Assembly (NCBI RefSeq): GCF_024138715.1
Contig: NZ_CP092074.1
Coordinates: 2,728,001-2,792,000 of the forward strand
Length of the DNA: 64,000 bases
DNA from: Emticicia sp. 21SJ11W-3
GTDB lineage: Bacteria > Bacteroidota > Bacteroidia > Cytophagales > Spirosomataceae
Direction of reading: 5' to 3'
In this document: positions 26,415 to 34,716 of the stretch, piece by piece
How positions within the stretch are numbered: the stretch's first letter is position 1
Layout of the letters: each line of letters begins with the position of its first letter
The notes under the pieces: model-generated
What the model saw: the letters and a program-made list of their open reading frames with translations, nothing else
The model's database searches: none
Told to the model about the DNA's origin: nothing
Translations under genes and position numbers: made by a program

Positions 26415-27131
26415 ATGAAAAAACTAACCGTTTATTACTTGTTAGCCACTCTATTGATGGCATTTGGACTGAGTTCGTGTGAAATTATTGAGTCTGGTCT
26501 GGAACCGCGGCATCCGGAAGACAAGCACTTTAACCTGAGTGGTTTTGATAAGCTTGAAATGGGCGATGGTTTTCAGGTTGAGGTAAAGCAAAGCGCCAAT
26601 TACAGAATTTTTGTAAAAGGCGACCGCCGCGACATAGACGACCTGGTTGTGCGCGTAAGTGGCGGGCAGCTGAAAATGTATTTTTCTAAATGGCGGGCAA
26701 AACGCTACCGCATGGAGGTAGAAATTGAAATGCCAGACCTGAAAGAGACCGATTTCTCTGGTGCAGTAAATGCTTATGTAAAGGGTTTTAATAACCTGGA
26801 CCAACTGTACATTGATTTGTCGGGTGCGTCAAAGGCTACTTTTGTAACCCAGGCTAAAGGCTATGACATAGACTTGTCGGGCGCGTCAGACCTGATTATT
26901 GAGGGCAACGGCAAAAATCTGGAAGCCGAGATATCGGGGGCATCTAAACTGTATGCTTTTGATGCCGACATTGAGAAAGCTAACCTGGATGTATCAGGGG
27001 CAAGCTCGGCAAAAGTTACGGTAAGCAACAATCTGCGCGTAAGTGCCAGCGGAGCCAGTAAGGTTCGTTACCGCGGCAACCCGGTTGTTAGTTCTAATAC
27101 ATCGGGCAGCAGCCATGTTGAGAAAGATTAA
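26415..27131 (+). CDS. Head GIN-domain (DUF2807) lipoprotein
   Basis: A 238-residue lipoprotein (lipobox GLSSC, Cys22). The mature part is a right-handed beta-solenoid-like GIN domain: FDKLEMGDGFQVEVKQ start, then five Ser-Gly-Ala-Ser turns (LSGASKATF, LSGASDLII, ISGASKLYA, VSGASSAKV, ASGASKVRY) at regular steps. GIN proteins are proposed to be surface or periplasmic adhesin-like; none has a settled biochemical role. It reads divergently from the sigma operon and carries the same promoter-like element, so it is probably part of that regulon. Confidence 0.88.
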   Translation: MKKLTVYYLLATLLMAFGLSSCEIIESGLEPRHPEDKHFNLSGFDKLEMGDGFQVEVKQSANYRIFVKGDRRDIDDLVVRVSGGQLKMYFSKWRAKRYRMEVEIEMPDLKETDFSGAVNAYVKGFNNLDQLYIDLSGASKATFVTQAKGYDIDLSGASDLIIEGNGKNLEAEISGASKLYAFDADIEKANLDVSGASSAKVTVSNNLRVSASGASKVRYRGNPVVSSNTSGSSHVEKD

Positions 27132-27320
27132 TACGCCCACAAAATTTCTAAATCCAACCAGTAATCCACCAACCAGAACAATAGCCTTCATACCGGAAGG
27201 CTATTTTCATTTTGCCCTTTTGCCCAATAAAAATCGCCCCGATTTTGATTTTTGCCTAAAAAAGAGGTTATTCGTGGTGCAAAAACAAGAAACACTTTTT
27301 TAAACCATACATATAGTATT

Positions 27321-28370
27321 ATGTCAGAATTTATCAGTGGCATTCAGCAGGTCGGGATTGGCGTTAAAGATGCAGGCGAGGCTTTTCGCTGGTATAACAG
27401 AACACTCGGGCTGAATGTGCCGCTTTTTGATGATGTAGCAGAGGCTAAATTAATGACACCGCACACCAACGGGGTAGTAAGGCAACGCCGTGCCATTCTG
27501 GCCCTTAACATGGCCGGTGGTGGCGGAGCGGAAATCTGGCAGTCGAATCGTCCGGCACCTTTGGCGGCCGAATTTACCCCGGAATTAGGCGACTACGGTA
27601 TCTTTGCCCTGAAAATTAAATGCCAGAATGTAAAACAATTTGCGGGCAGGCATAGTTTAAAAGTAGAACTTTCGCTGGAAGGCAAAGAACACAGCTGGTT
27701 GCAGGACCCCTACGGAAACCAATTGCAGATAGTGCCTGATGGCTCGTGGTTTAAGCCTAAAGAGAGTAATACGGGTGGCGTTTTGGGCGTGATTATTGGT
27801 GTGAGCGACATTGACAAAGCGCTGAAACTCTATAAAGATACGCTGGGTATCAACGAAGTGGTTTATGACAAAACCGGTAGTTTCAATGACTTTGAAACCC
27901 TGGGCAAAGGCAATGCACGTTTCAGACGGGTACTTTTGCGTAAAAGTATGCAAAACCGCGGGGCGTTCAGCCGGTTGCTGGGCAATGTTGAAATAGAACT
28001 GGTGCAGGCACTGGATGCAGATGTAAAACCAAGAACCATTTTTGCAGGCCGTAGCTGGGGAGACCTGGGTTTTATTCACCTGTGTTTTGATACACTGGAT
28101 ATGGACGGACTGAAAGAATTTTGCGCCGGAAATGGTTTTCCGTTTACGGTTGACAGCAGCGATACCTTTGATATGGGCGAGGCCGGTGGCCGATTTACCT
28201 ATCTGGAAGACCCCGATGGCACACTTATTGAGTTTGTAGAAACACACCGGGTACCTATTCTGAAAAAAATAGGCTGGTATCTGAATCTGAAAACCAGAAA
28301 AACACAAAAACCATTGCCAGACTGGATGGTAGCCACCATGGGTTGGGGCAAAGTAAAAGACAAAGAATAG
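27321..28370 (+). CDS. Two-domain VOC (glyoxalase/dioxygenase) family protein
   Basis: A 349-residue cytosolic protein with two vicinal-oxygen-chelate domains (about 5-135 and 150-315). Each has the paired beta-alpha-beta-beta-beta units (GIQQVGIGVKDAGEAFRWYNRTLG; GVLGVIIGVSDIDKALKLYKDTLG), and likely metal ligands near GFIHLCFDT and GTLIEFVE. The substrate is not recognisable. The ATG at 27321 is preferred over an in-frame start at 27252, which would add 23 residues before the first domain strand. It stands alone; the nearest promoter sequence was not identified. Confidence 0.82.
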   Translation: MSEFISGIQQVGIGVKDAGEAFRWYNRTLGLNVPLFDDVAEAKLMTPHTNGVVRQRRAILALNMAGGGGAEIWQSNRPAPLAAEFTPELGDYGIFALKIKCQNVKQFAGRHSLKVELSLEGKEHSWLQDPYGNQLQIVPDGSWFKPKESNTGGVLGVIIGVSDIDKALKLYKDTLGINEVVYDKTGSFNDFETLGKGNARFRRVLLRKSMQNRGAFSRLLGNVEIELVQALDADVKPRTIFAGRSWGDLGFIHLCFDTLDMDGLKEFCAGNGFPFTVDSSDTFDMGEAGGRFTYLEDPDGTLIEFVETHRVPILKKIGWYLNLKTRKTQKPLPDWMVATMGWGKVKDKE

Positions 28371-28497
28371 CAGGTAACGAATATATTTATACGAAATTGA
28401 AAAAAAATTATATTTTTTTTTGTTGACTATTTACCTGAGAAAAAAAATTCACTATATTAGCATCAACAAAGGCAAAAAATGAAAAATCTGTTCGTTT

Positions 28498-28529
28498 TTT
28501 GGATTTTACAGTAAGATTTGTTAATTTTG
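28498..28529 (+). promoter_or_regulatory. Promoter of rplS
   Basis: TTTG (28498-28501), 20 bases, TAATTTTG (28522-28529): a full match to the Bacteroidota -33/-7 consensus at optimal spacing. Transcription should start near 28536. Confidence 0.85.
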
Positions 28530-28614
28530 CACTCCGGTTAGGAGAATGCTGGGTTTGTACGATTCAGCCGCTTCACTAAGCGAGTAAATTAATAATCAGG
28601 TAAATAATAAAACA
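28530..28614 (+). promoter_or_regulatory. Candidate structured 5' leader of rplS
   Basis: About 80 untranslated bases lie between the promoter and the rplS ATG. They include a small hairpin CGCTT-CACT-AAGCG (28569-28582). Ribosomal protein L19 leaders with an autoregulatory role are described in several phyla including flavobacteria. Whether this leader belongs to that class cannot be decided by eye. Confidence 0.35.
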
Positions 28615-28968
28615 ATGGATTTGATTAAATTGGTTGAAGCAGAATTTGCTACCAAAAGAGACAACCAACCCGAGTTTAAAGCCGGTGACACAGTAAACGT
28701 TCACGTGAAAATTAAAGAGGGTAACAAAGAACGTATACAGGTTTACACAGGTATGGTTATTCAGCGTCGTAACGCTGGTACAAATGGTGAAACTTTTACA
28801 GTACGTAAAATTTCAAACGGTGTAGGTGTAGAAAGAATTTTCCCTATCCTTTCACCAAGCATTGATAAAATTGAGGTAGTGCGCTTCGGTAAAGTACGCC
28901 GCGCAAGATTGTTCTTCCTACGTGGAAAACAAGGTAAAGCTGCCCGTATTAAAGAATTAAAGAAATAA
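28615..28968 (+). CDS. rplS: 50S ribosomal protein L19
   Basis: Large-subunit protein at the 30S-50S interface. The 117-residue product matches the family throughout: [50 protein letters not shown] and [19 protein letters not shown]. Transcribed as a single gene from a consensus promoter with an 80-base leader; trmD and rimM, its partners in many phyla, are not next to it here. Confidence 0.97.
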   Translation: MDLIKLVEAEFATKRDNQPEFKAGDTVNVHVKIKEGNKERIQVYTGMVIQRRNAGTNGETFTVRKISNGVGVERIFPILSPSIDKIEVVRFGKVRRARLFFLRGKQGKAARIKELKK

Positions 28969-29055
28969 TGTATATCCGGCTGCCGGTTAAACTTTCGGCA
29001 GTTTGAGATGTCTAAAGATAAAAGTAATAGCTTTTTCATAATTTTGTATGGGAAA

Positions 29056-29082
29056 AGGTCGCTTCTTTGAAGCGGCTTTTTT
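29056..29082 (+). terminator. Terminator after rplS
   Basis: GGTCGCTTC-TTT-GAAGCGGCT forms a hairpin with one G-T wobble and ends in TTTTTTT. It lies 88 bases after the stop. Confidence 0.75.
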
Positions 29083-29196
29083 TGTGCCTAAAAACCGGTA
29101 AAAATAGAGAATCATTAGGGTTACATGACGAAAATAACGTGGTACCCTAAAGCGCACCACCAAAGCGAATTGATTTTTCCGTATGGCAGGGCTGCG

Positions 29197-29204
29197 TATC
29201 TTTG
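29197..29204 (+). promoter_or_regulatory. -7 promoter box for dapF
   Basis: TATCTTTG matches TAnnTTTG, 68 bases before the dapF ATG; TTG at 29170-29172 is a possible -33 element at 24-base spacing. Confidence 0.5.
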
Positions 29205-29272
29205 AATTTTGAAGCAGTAAAAGAAAGAACCAAACAAAAGAATTAACTTAGATATTTATTTGTTGACGTGTT

Positions 29273-30058
29273 ATGAGCAACCAGAAATATACAGGCAGTT
29301 TTTATAAGTACCAGGGTACCGGTAACGATTTTGTAATGATTGATAACCGCGACGGACAGTTTCCGGTTGAGCAGCCCTATATTGAGCATTTATGCCACCG
29401 GAGGTTCGGAATTGGTGCCGACGGTCTTATTCTGTTAGAAAACGACCCGGACTATGATTTCAGAATGGTGTACTTCAACGCTGATGGCAGAGAAGGCAGC
29501 ATGTGTGGCAATGGCGGGCGTTGCACCGTAAGATTTGCCGAAGACCTGGGTATTTTTAGTGGCAGCACTACCTTTATAGCCGTTGATGGCGAACATGAAG
29601 CCAAAGCAAACAGCACCGACATATCGTTAAAAATGGGTGAAGTACGCAGCATTGAGCATCATGAAAATTATGATTTCATGAATACCGGCTCGCCGCATTA
29701 TGTGCGTTACGTGGGCGACATCCACCATTATGATGTGGTAGCAGAAGGCAAAAAAGTAAGATATGCTGATGATTGGGTGAAACGCGGCGGCACCAATGTA
29801 AACTTTGTAGAAGTAATTGACAGCGAAACAATATATGTACGCACTTATGAACGGGGTGTAGAAGACGAGACCTATTCATGCGGTACAGGTGTAACGGCTT
29901 GTGCGTTATCGGCTCACATGAAGCATGGTATGCCCAGCCCTATTAAAGTACGAACCAACGGCGGAAATCTTCAGGTGTCGTTTGACGAAGGCTTTCAGAA
30001 TGTGTACCTCACCGGTCCTGCCATCAGGGTATTTGAAGGAAACCTGAAAGCCAGCTAA
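29273..30058 (+). CDS. dapF: Diaminopimelate epimerase
   Basis: Interconverts LL- and meso-diaminopimelate for lysine and peptidoglycan synthesis. The 261-residue protein has both catalytic cysteines in their motifs: REGSMCGNGGRC (Cys78) and DETYSCGTGVTAC (Cys203), plus the GTGNDFVMIDN start. Length is at the short end of the family but complete. It has its own promoter box and terminator. Confidence 0.96.
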   Translation: MSNQKYTGSFYKYQGTGNDFVMIDNRDGQFPVEQPYIEHLCHRRFGIGADGLILLENDPDYDFRMVYFNADGREGSMCGNGGRCTVRFAEDLGIFSGSTTFIAVDGEHEAKANSTDISLKMGEVRSIEHHENYDFMNTGSPHYVRYVGDIHHYDVVAEGKKVRYADDWVKRGGTNVNFVEVIDSETIYVRTYERGVEDETYSCGTGVTACALSAHMKHGMPSPIKVRTNGGNLQVSFDEGFQNVYLTGPAIRVFEGNLKAS

Positions 30059-30093
30059 GATTTTAACCTGTTTAATTGAGATACTATCCAGAA

Positions 30094-30120
30094 ACCGAAG
30101 GCCCGGCCTTCGGTTTTTTT
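30094..30120 (+). terminator. Terminator after dapF
   Basis: ACCGAAGG and CCTTCGGT pair around CCCGG, followed by seven T. Confidence 0.9.
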
Positions 30121-30267
30121 ATGGCTAATTGAATAAACGCTTCATTATTGCCTCAATAAGCGCTTAAGTATTATCTTCGCAGTAAATAATATTTGCATCG
30201 CTGGGTTTATAATGCAGATGTTACCTATAAAGAGGCTCGATATGAGCTATATACCATTAGCAATTAT

Positions 30268-30708
30268 ATGAAGGCTTACTTTCTAAGACTTTTTGAGCAT
30301 GAGCATTGGGCTAATGCAGAAGTGCTTGCTTCTTATTTACAGGTTGAACAGCCCCCTGCCAGGGCTATTGAGTTACTTTCGCACATGGTTTCGGCGCAGA
30401 GAATCTGGATTGAACGTTTACAAGGTGTCAGCTCAGCTACCAAAGTGTGGGAGTTATACAAAAAAGAGCAACTTAAAGATTTACTGACAGCCAATTTTAA
30501 TGATTTGAATGCCTTGCTGGAAACTGTAGATTTTAACCGTCTGGTAACCTATCGTAATTCGCTGGGTGCAGTGTTTACCAGTTCTGCCAGCGATATCCTG
30601 ACACATCTGGCATTGCACACTGCCTATCACAGAGGGCAGGTAGTACAACTCCTGAAAGGCCATGTATCACCCTTACCTGCTACCGACTACATATTTTATT
30701 ACAGATAA
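30268..30708 (+). CDS. DinB-like four-helix protein
   Basis: A 146-residue DinB/YfiT-type protein. The ATG at 30268 is chosen because MKAYFLRLFEHEHWANAEVL is the usual first helix; the in-frame extension to 30193 adds 25 unlike residues. The three metal-ligand histidines typical of the family are present in SHMV and HTAYHRGQ (HxxxH). Members are metal-dependent transferases or unknown; none of those functions can be chosen here. It lies 15 bases before the next gene, probably cotranscribed. Confidence 0.82.
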   Translation: MKAYFLRLFEHEHWANAEVLASYLQVEQPPARAIELLSHMVSAQRIWIERLQGVSSATKVWELYKKEQLKDLLTANFNDLNALLETVDFNRLVTYRNSLGAVFTSSASDILTHLALHTAYHRGQVVQLLKGHVSPLPATDYIFYYR

Positions 30709-30723
30709 ACCAGCCAAAAGCCA

Positions 30724-31671
30724 ATGAACCATATACCTACGTTTGACGACATCAAAGAATCACACGAAAAAATAAGATCATACATACGGCACACACCAGT
30801 GCTGAGCTCTGAGTTTATCAATGAGCTGGCTGGTTGCCATGTATTCTTTAAGTGCGAAAACCTGCAGAAAATTGGCGCGTTCAAAGCCCGTGGAGGCATG
30901 AATGCCGTACTTAGGCTTAGCAAGGAAGAGCAGCAAAAGGGTATTACCACGCACTCGTCAGGCAACCATGCACAGGCCATTGCACTGGCAGCCAAAGCTG
31001 TAGGTACCAGGGCCTATATTGTAATGCCAAGCAATGCACCGGATATCAAGAAAAACGGAGTAAAATATCTGGGAGCTGAGATAATTGAATGCGAACCAAC
31101 GCTTGAAGCCCGCGAAAGTGCAGTACAGAAGATAATTGATGAAAAAGGGGCAACATTTGTTCATCCTTTTAATAACTATGATGTAATAGCCGGGCAGGCC
31201 ACCGCTACGGTTGAACTGATAGAACAGGCGGGTTTGCTGGATGTGGTGATGGCCCCCGTAGGTGGTGGTGGATTGCTCAGCGGTACTGCCCTGGCAGTGC
31301 ATTACCTGCAGCCTGATGCTGAGGTAATAGCCGGAGAACCTGAAGGTGCAGCCGATGCGGTGCTTTCGTTCAGGTCTGGGAAAATAGAGAAAGCCCCGTA
31401 TATAAAAACCATTGCTGATGGCTTACTGACTAATCTGGGAGATAAAACGCTGGAGATAATCAGAAAATATGTGAAGGATATCATCATTGTAAATGATGAT
31501 GAAATTGTGGAAGCCATGCGCCTGATTTGGGAGCAACTGAAAATAGTGATTGAACCCTCGGCCGCAGTGCCTTTTGCCGCATTACTGAAACACAAAGAAC
31601 GTTTTGCTAACAAGCGCGTGGGTATTATACTAACCGGTGGCAATGTTGATTTAGGCAAATTACCGTTTTAG
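30724..31671 (+). CDS. Threonine/serine dehydratase-like PLP enzyme
   Basis: Fold-type II PLP enzyme, most like serine/threonine dehydratase or serine racemase. The 315-residue protein has the Schiff-base lysine in GAFKARGGMN (Lys54), the SSGNHAQA loop binding substrate carboxylate, and the phosphate-binding GGGGLLSG. There is no C-terminal ACT regulatory domain, so it is a catabolic, not biosynthetic, type. Dehydratase versus racemase cannot be settled from motifs. Start ATG at 30724 fits family N-termini. Confidence 0.88.
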   Translation: MNHIPTFDDIKESHEKIRSYIRHTPVLSSEFINELAGCHVFFKCENLQKIGAFKARGGMNAVLRLSKEEQQKGITTHSSGNHAQAIALAAKAVGTRAYIVMPSNAPDIKKNGVKYLGAEIIECEPTLEARESAVQKIIDEKGATFVHPFNNYDVIAGQATATVELIEQAGLLDVVMAPVGGGGLLSGTALAVHYLQPDAEVIAGEPEGAADAVLSFRSGKIEKAPYIKTIADGLLTNLGDKTLEIIRKYVKDIIIVNDDEIVEAMRLIWEQLKIVIEPSAAVPFAALLKHKERFANKRVGIILTGGNVDLGKLPF

Positions 31672-31739
31672 AAATTTCGATTGAGCAGGCAACGTTTTCT
31701 TTCTGTTTGTTGAAAGGCTCATTTGCTATGTATTATTTC

Positions 31740-31832
31740 ACCACGAAGTTTCACCAAGTTGAAATACGGAGTAGCACTGAGTTAAAACATACTTCGTGCA
31801 ACTCTGTGTGCAACTTAGGGTCACTCCGTGGT
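31740..31832. repeat. Intergenic inverted repeat with internal repeats
   Basis: Outer arms ACCACGAAGT (31740-31749) and ACTCCGTGGT (31823-31832) pair with one mismatch. Between them are further related pieces (GAAGTTTCACC, ACTTCGTGCAACTCTG, TCACTCCGTGG). It lies between the dehydratase and adenine deaminase genes, which converge here. The ACCACGnAGT ... ACTCCGTGGT pattern resembles dispersed intergenic repeats of Bacteroidota; family assignment is from memory. Confidence 0.5.
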
Positions 31833-31846
31833 AAAAAACAGTTAAG

Positions 31847-33490
31847 TCACTCCGCATGAAACAACTCAGTAAATTTAAAATTAGTACCATCAAACAAGCC
31901 TAAGTCGCTTAGCTTCAAAGAAGGTATTACTAACAAGGCCATAAAAGACAGACTCATAAAGGGAGACGTAAGCGTACTTTTGAGTACCTCTTTTGTAAAT
32001 TTATCTAACCTTGTGTAATCTTCGGCCACCTGATAACCGTCTTCATTGCTCATCAGGCCTGCCACAGGTAAAGCCAATACGCCTTTTTGATTACTGCTAA
32101 CGGCCGACACCCCACCCTGTTCTCTCACAATCAGATTTACGGCATCACAGATGGCCTCGTCTTCAACACCAATAGCCACAATATTATGCGAATCATGGGC
32201 TACTGATGAGGCTATTGCGCCTTCTTTCAGGCCAAAATTACCGATAAATGCCACGGCCGGAGGGGCATCTGAATACCGGTTGTAAACCACCATTTTCAGA
32301 ATATCTCTTGCTGTATCTGCCACCACGTTTCCGTCAAGTATGAAGGGGTTTACCAATTCTTCGCGGGTAATCAACTGGCCGTCAATGGCTTGTATTACCC
32401 TCAGAAGACTTCCTGCTGATGGTGCCTTTACGGTTATTTGCGCCGGTTTAAGAGGTGCACAATTAAAATTATTAACCACCTCACTTCTGATGTTTTCAAT
32501 CAGCGATTTTCCGTTTTCGGCAACTTTTTCACCATCAATATAAGTTTCCAGTATTTCAAAATTATCCAGATTATCCACCTTTATAAAATCAGCCCAGTCG
32601 CCTTCACGCAGCAAACCTATATTCATACGGTAATGCAACACCGGATTAATGGTGGCCATTCGCAACACCTTAAATTTATCAATGCCTTTGGCAACTGCCC
32701 TTTTTATCAGCTGGTTGATATGGCCTTCTACCAGATTATCAGGGTGCTTGTCGTCAGAGCAAAACATCATAGCTGCATGCCAGGTGTCTGCCAACGAAAT
32801 AAGTTCTTCAAAATTTTTGGCAGCGCTGCCTTCCCGAATCAGAATTTTCATTCCCATCTTCAACTTATCCAAGGCCTCAGCTTTCGTGAAACACTCATGG
32901 TCGGTTTCAATGCCTGCTTCAATGTACTTCTTGGCCGACGCCCCCCTTAAACCAGGCGCATGACCGTCAATGGGTTTGTTAAATGCCTTGGCAACAGCCA
33001 GTTTTTTCATTACAGCTGGGTCATCGTTCAGCACCCCGGGGAAATTCATCATTTCAGCCAGATACCCGATTTCCTTATAACCAAACAGCTCGGTAATGTC
33101 GTCAACGGTTACTTCTGCCCCTGCTGTTTCAAAAGTAGTAGCAGGTACGCATGACGGCGCACCAAAACAAAATTTAAAAGGCACTTTGCGGCCGTCTTCT
33201 ATCATGTATTTTACACCGGCTATACCCAGCACATTGGCAATTTCGTGCGGGTCAGACACCGTCCCGACCGTTCCATGTACCACCGCCAGCCGGGCAAACT
33301 GCGCCGGGGTAAGCATAGAACTCTCTACATGTATATGCGCATCTACCAACCCGGGTAAAATATAGGGTTCACCGGTTTTCTCTTCACCCAGAATTTTTAT
33401 TTGCTGAATCCGTCGGTTTTCAACCGTTAATTCTCCGAACGCTACCGTTCCATCAAAAACGTTTACAATATTGGCTATAAAATTGGTCAT
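31847..33490 (-). CDS. ade: Adenine deaminase
   Basis: Deaminates adenine to hypoxanthine in purine salvage. The 547-residue amidohydrolase has the metal-site PGLVDAHIHVESSMLTP, FGAPSCVPAT, DGHAPGLRG, ETDHECFT and FCSDDKHPDNLVEGHI, all Ade-specific. The ATG at 33490 is preferred over a TTG at 33499. Single gene, convergent with the dehydratase. Confidence 0.95.
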   Translation of the reverse strand: MTNFIANIVNVFDGTVAFGELTVENRRIQQIKILGEEKTGEPYILPGLVDAHIHVESSMLTPAQFARLAVVHGTVGTVSDPHEIANVLGIAGVKYMIEDGRKVPFKFCFGAPSCVPATTFETAGAEVTVDDITELFGYKEIGYLAEMMNFPGVLNDDPAVMKKLAVAKAFNKPIDGHAPGLRGASAKKYIEAGIETDHECFTKAEALDKLKMGMKILIREGSAAKNFEELISLADTWHAAMMFCSDDKHPDNLVEGHINQLIKRAVAKGIDKFKVLRMATINPVLHYRMNIGLLREGDWADFIKVDNLDNFEILETYIDGEKVAENGKSLIENIRSEVVNNFNCAPLKPAQITVKAPSAGSLLRVIQAIDGQLITREELVNPFILDGNVVADTARDILKMVVYNRYSDAPPAVAFIGNFGLKEGAIASSVAHDSHNIVAIGVEDEAICDAVNLIVREQGGVSAVSSNQKGVLALPVAGLMSNEDGYQVAEDYTRLDKFTKEVLKSTLTSPFMSLSFMALLVIPSLKLSDLGLFDGTNFKFTELFHAE

Positions 33491-33635
33491 AATCCTCAAT
33501 GCTTATTTACCCGTTTCTGTCAATCATCGGTTCTTTACCGACAATGCCTTAAAAATAGTCAATTTTCTGGCAAACAAAACCATTCATAAAAAATTATTAA
33601 CAGCCACGACACTTTTTAAGACATTTTACGTTTAA

Positions 33636-34019
33636 ATGATTAAAGTACCAAATGCGACAGAAATGAAAAGAACTGATAAAGAACTTGAAGCAAAGTTTGC
33701 TGAAAAACAAAGATTTGACCTGCTGGCCAGCCTTGCCATTGATGCACTGGGGATGTCTACCTATCTGATACCGGCTTTAGGCGAAGGTTTCGACCTGCTG
33801 CTGGCACCCGTTATATCAGGGCTGATTTACGCGGTACATCGTACTACTTTCGGGGCGGCATTCGGGTTTGTTGAAGAGATTATTCCGTTTACAGATATTA
33901 TCCCGACGGCTTCTATCCTTTGGGTGTATCGCTATGTTTTCAGAAAAAAACAAACCCGTCAACAATTTGCAGATGCGTTTAATAAGAAGAAAATGATTGT
34001 GATTCCGGTAAATGAATAA
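33636..34019 (+). CDS. Conserved-looking membrane protein (127 aa)
   Basis: Not recognised beyond a small conserved Bacteroidota membrane-protein type. The 127-residue product has a charged N-terminal helix (DKELEAKFAEKQRFDLLAS), two hydrophobic segments (about 28-50 and 55-75) with a GFDLLLAPVISGLIYAVHRTT core and a third amphipathic stretch, then a basic tail. The alternative start ATG at 33660 (MKRTDKE) is also possible. A clear terminator follows, so it is a single gene. Confidence 0.7.
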   Translation: MIKVPNATEMKRTDKELEAKFAEKQRFDLLASLAIDALGMSTYLIPALGEGFDLLLAPVISGLIYAVHRTTFGAAFGFVEEIIPFTDIIPTASILWVYRYVFRKKQTRQQFADAFNKKKMIVIPVNE

Positions 34020-34052
34020 ATTCTGAAACAAACGCCTATTCAGTAAATATGT

Positions 34053-34087
34053 AAATCGGTACTTCAGCAATGGGTACCGATTTTTTA
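34053..34087 (+). terminator. Terminator after membrane protein gene
   Basis: AAATCGGTAC and GTACCGATTT form a 10-bp stem around an 11-base loop, followed by TTTATTT. Confidence 0.85.
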
Positions 34088-34240
34088 TTTGCTCCTCGTT
34101 AAAATCCCGGCTTAAAAAGCCTAACTATTATCGTATTCCTGTCCGGTTTTGTATAGGCAATTGTCCGTTTCCGGACACCTGTATTTTCGTAAAACACGCA
34201 AATCATACCTAAAACAATCAATTTTGCAATTGGCATTGTA

Positions 34241-34335
34241 TTTGATTTACAATATAGTATATAATCAGTCATCACATTTTTATAAAGCTAATCGATTAAT
34301 TTTTGCATCATTTGATTTACAAAATAGTATCTAAT
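34241..34335 (+). promoter_or_regulatory. Paired direct repeats upstream of padR
   Basis: Two 25-bp direct repeats at 34241-34265 and 34311-34335, 70 bases apart. They share TTTGATTTACAA, ATAGTAT and TAAT, with two internal differences. Each has a short inverted arm (TACaatataGTA in the first). The second ends 19 bases before the PadR ATG. They fit operators for autorepression or duplicated promoters. This is the only notable content of the 335-base gap from 34020 to 34354. Confidence 0.5.
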
Positions 34336-34354
34336 AAAAGCGCATAAACAGATT

Positions 34355-34708
34355 ATGAAAAAGACGATTCTGGGTGAATTGGAAGAGCTAGTGCTACTGG
34401 TAGTAGCTGCAAGTAGTGAATCGGTGTACGGTGTACCTGTAATGGAACAGTTGCAGGAACTTACCGGGCGAGACTTCACCATCGGTGCCGTGCATACTAC
34501 CCTATACCGGTTGGAAGAAAAAGGCTTTCTGGTTTCTTCTGTTGGAGGGGCAACGGCTGAACGCGGTGGCCGCCGCAAGCGACTTTTTGCCCTAACCGCA
34601 TCGGGAGGACAGGCCCTTTTGGAAGTTCAGCAGATGCGTTCGCAACTCTGGCAGACAATCCCTCAAAGCAAATTAAGTTCTTTGGGTTTATCCACCGATT
34701 CACTTTAA
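34355..34708 (+). CDS. PadR family transcriptional regulator
   Basis: A 117-residue winged-helix repressor: GELEELVLLVVAASSESVYGVPVMEQL (helices 1-2), TIGAVHTTLYRLEEKGFL (recognition helix and wing) and GGRRKRLFALTASG. It is followed after eight bases by the ABC permease with a PadR-operon permease prefix domain, the standard pairing. It probably represses this operon through the repeats upstream of it. Confidence 0.93.
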   Translation: MKKTILGELEELVLLVVAASSESVYGVPVMEQLQELTGRDFTIGAVHTTLYRLEEKGFLVSSVGGATAERGGRRKRLFALTASGGQALLEVQQMRSQLWQTIPQSKLSSLGLSTDSL

Positions 34709-34716
34709 GCCCGGAT

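Noticed and set aside
34149-34334. 61-codon plus-strand frame in the padR upstream region
   Set aside because: AT-rich, overlaps the direct repeats, no family resemblance and no start signal.
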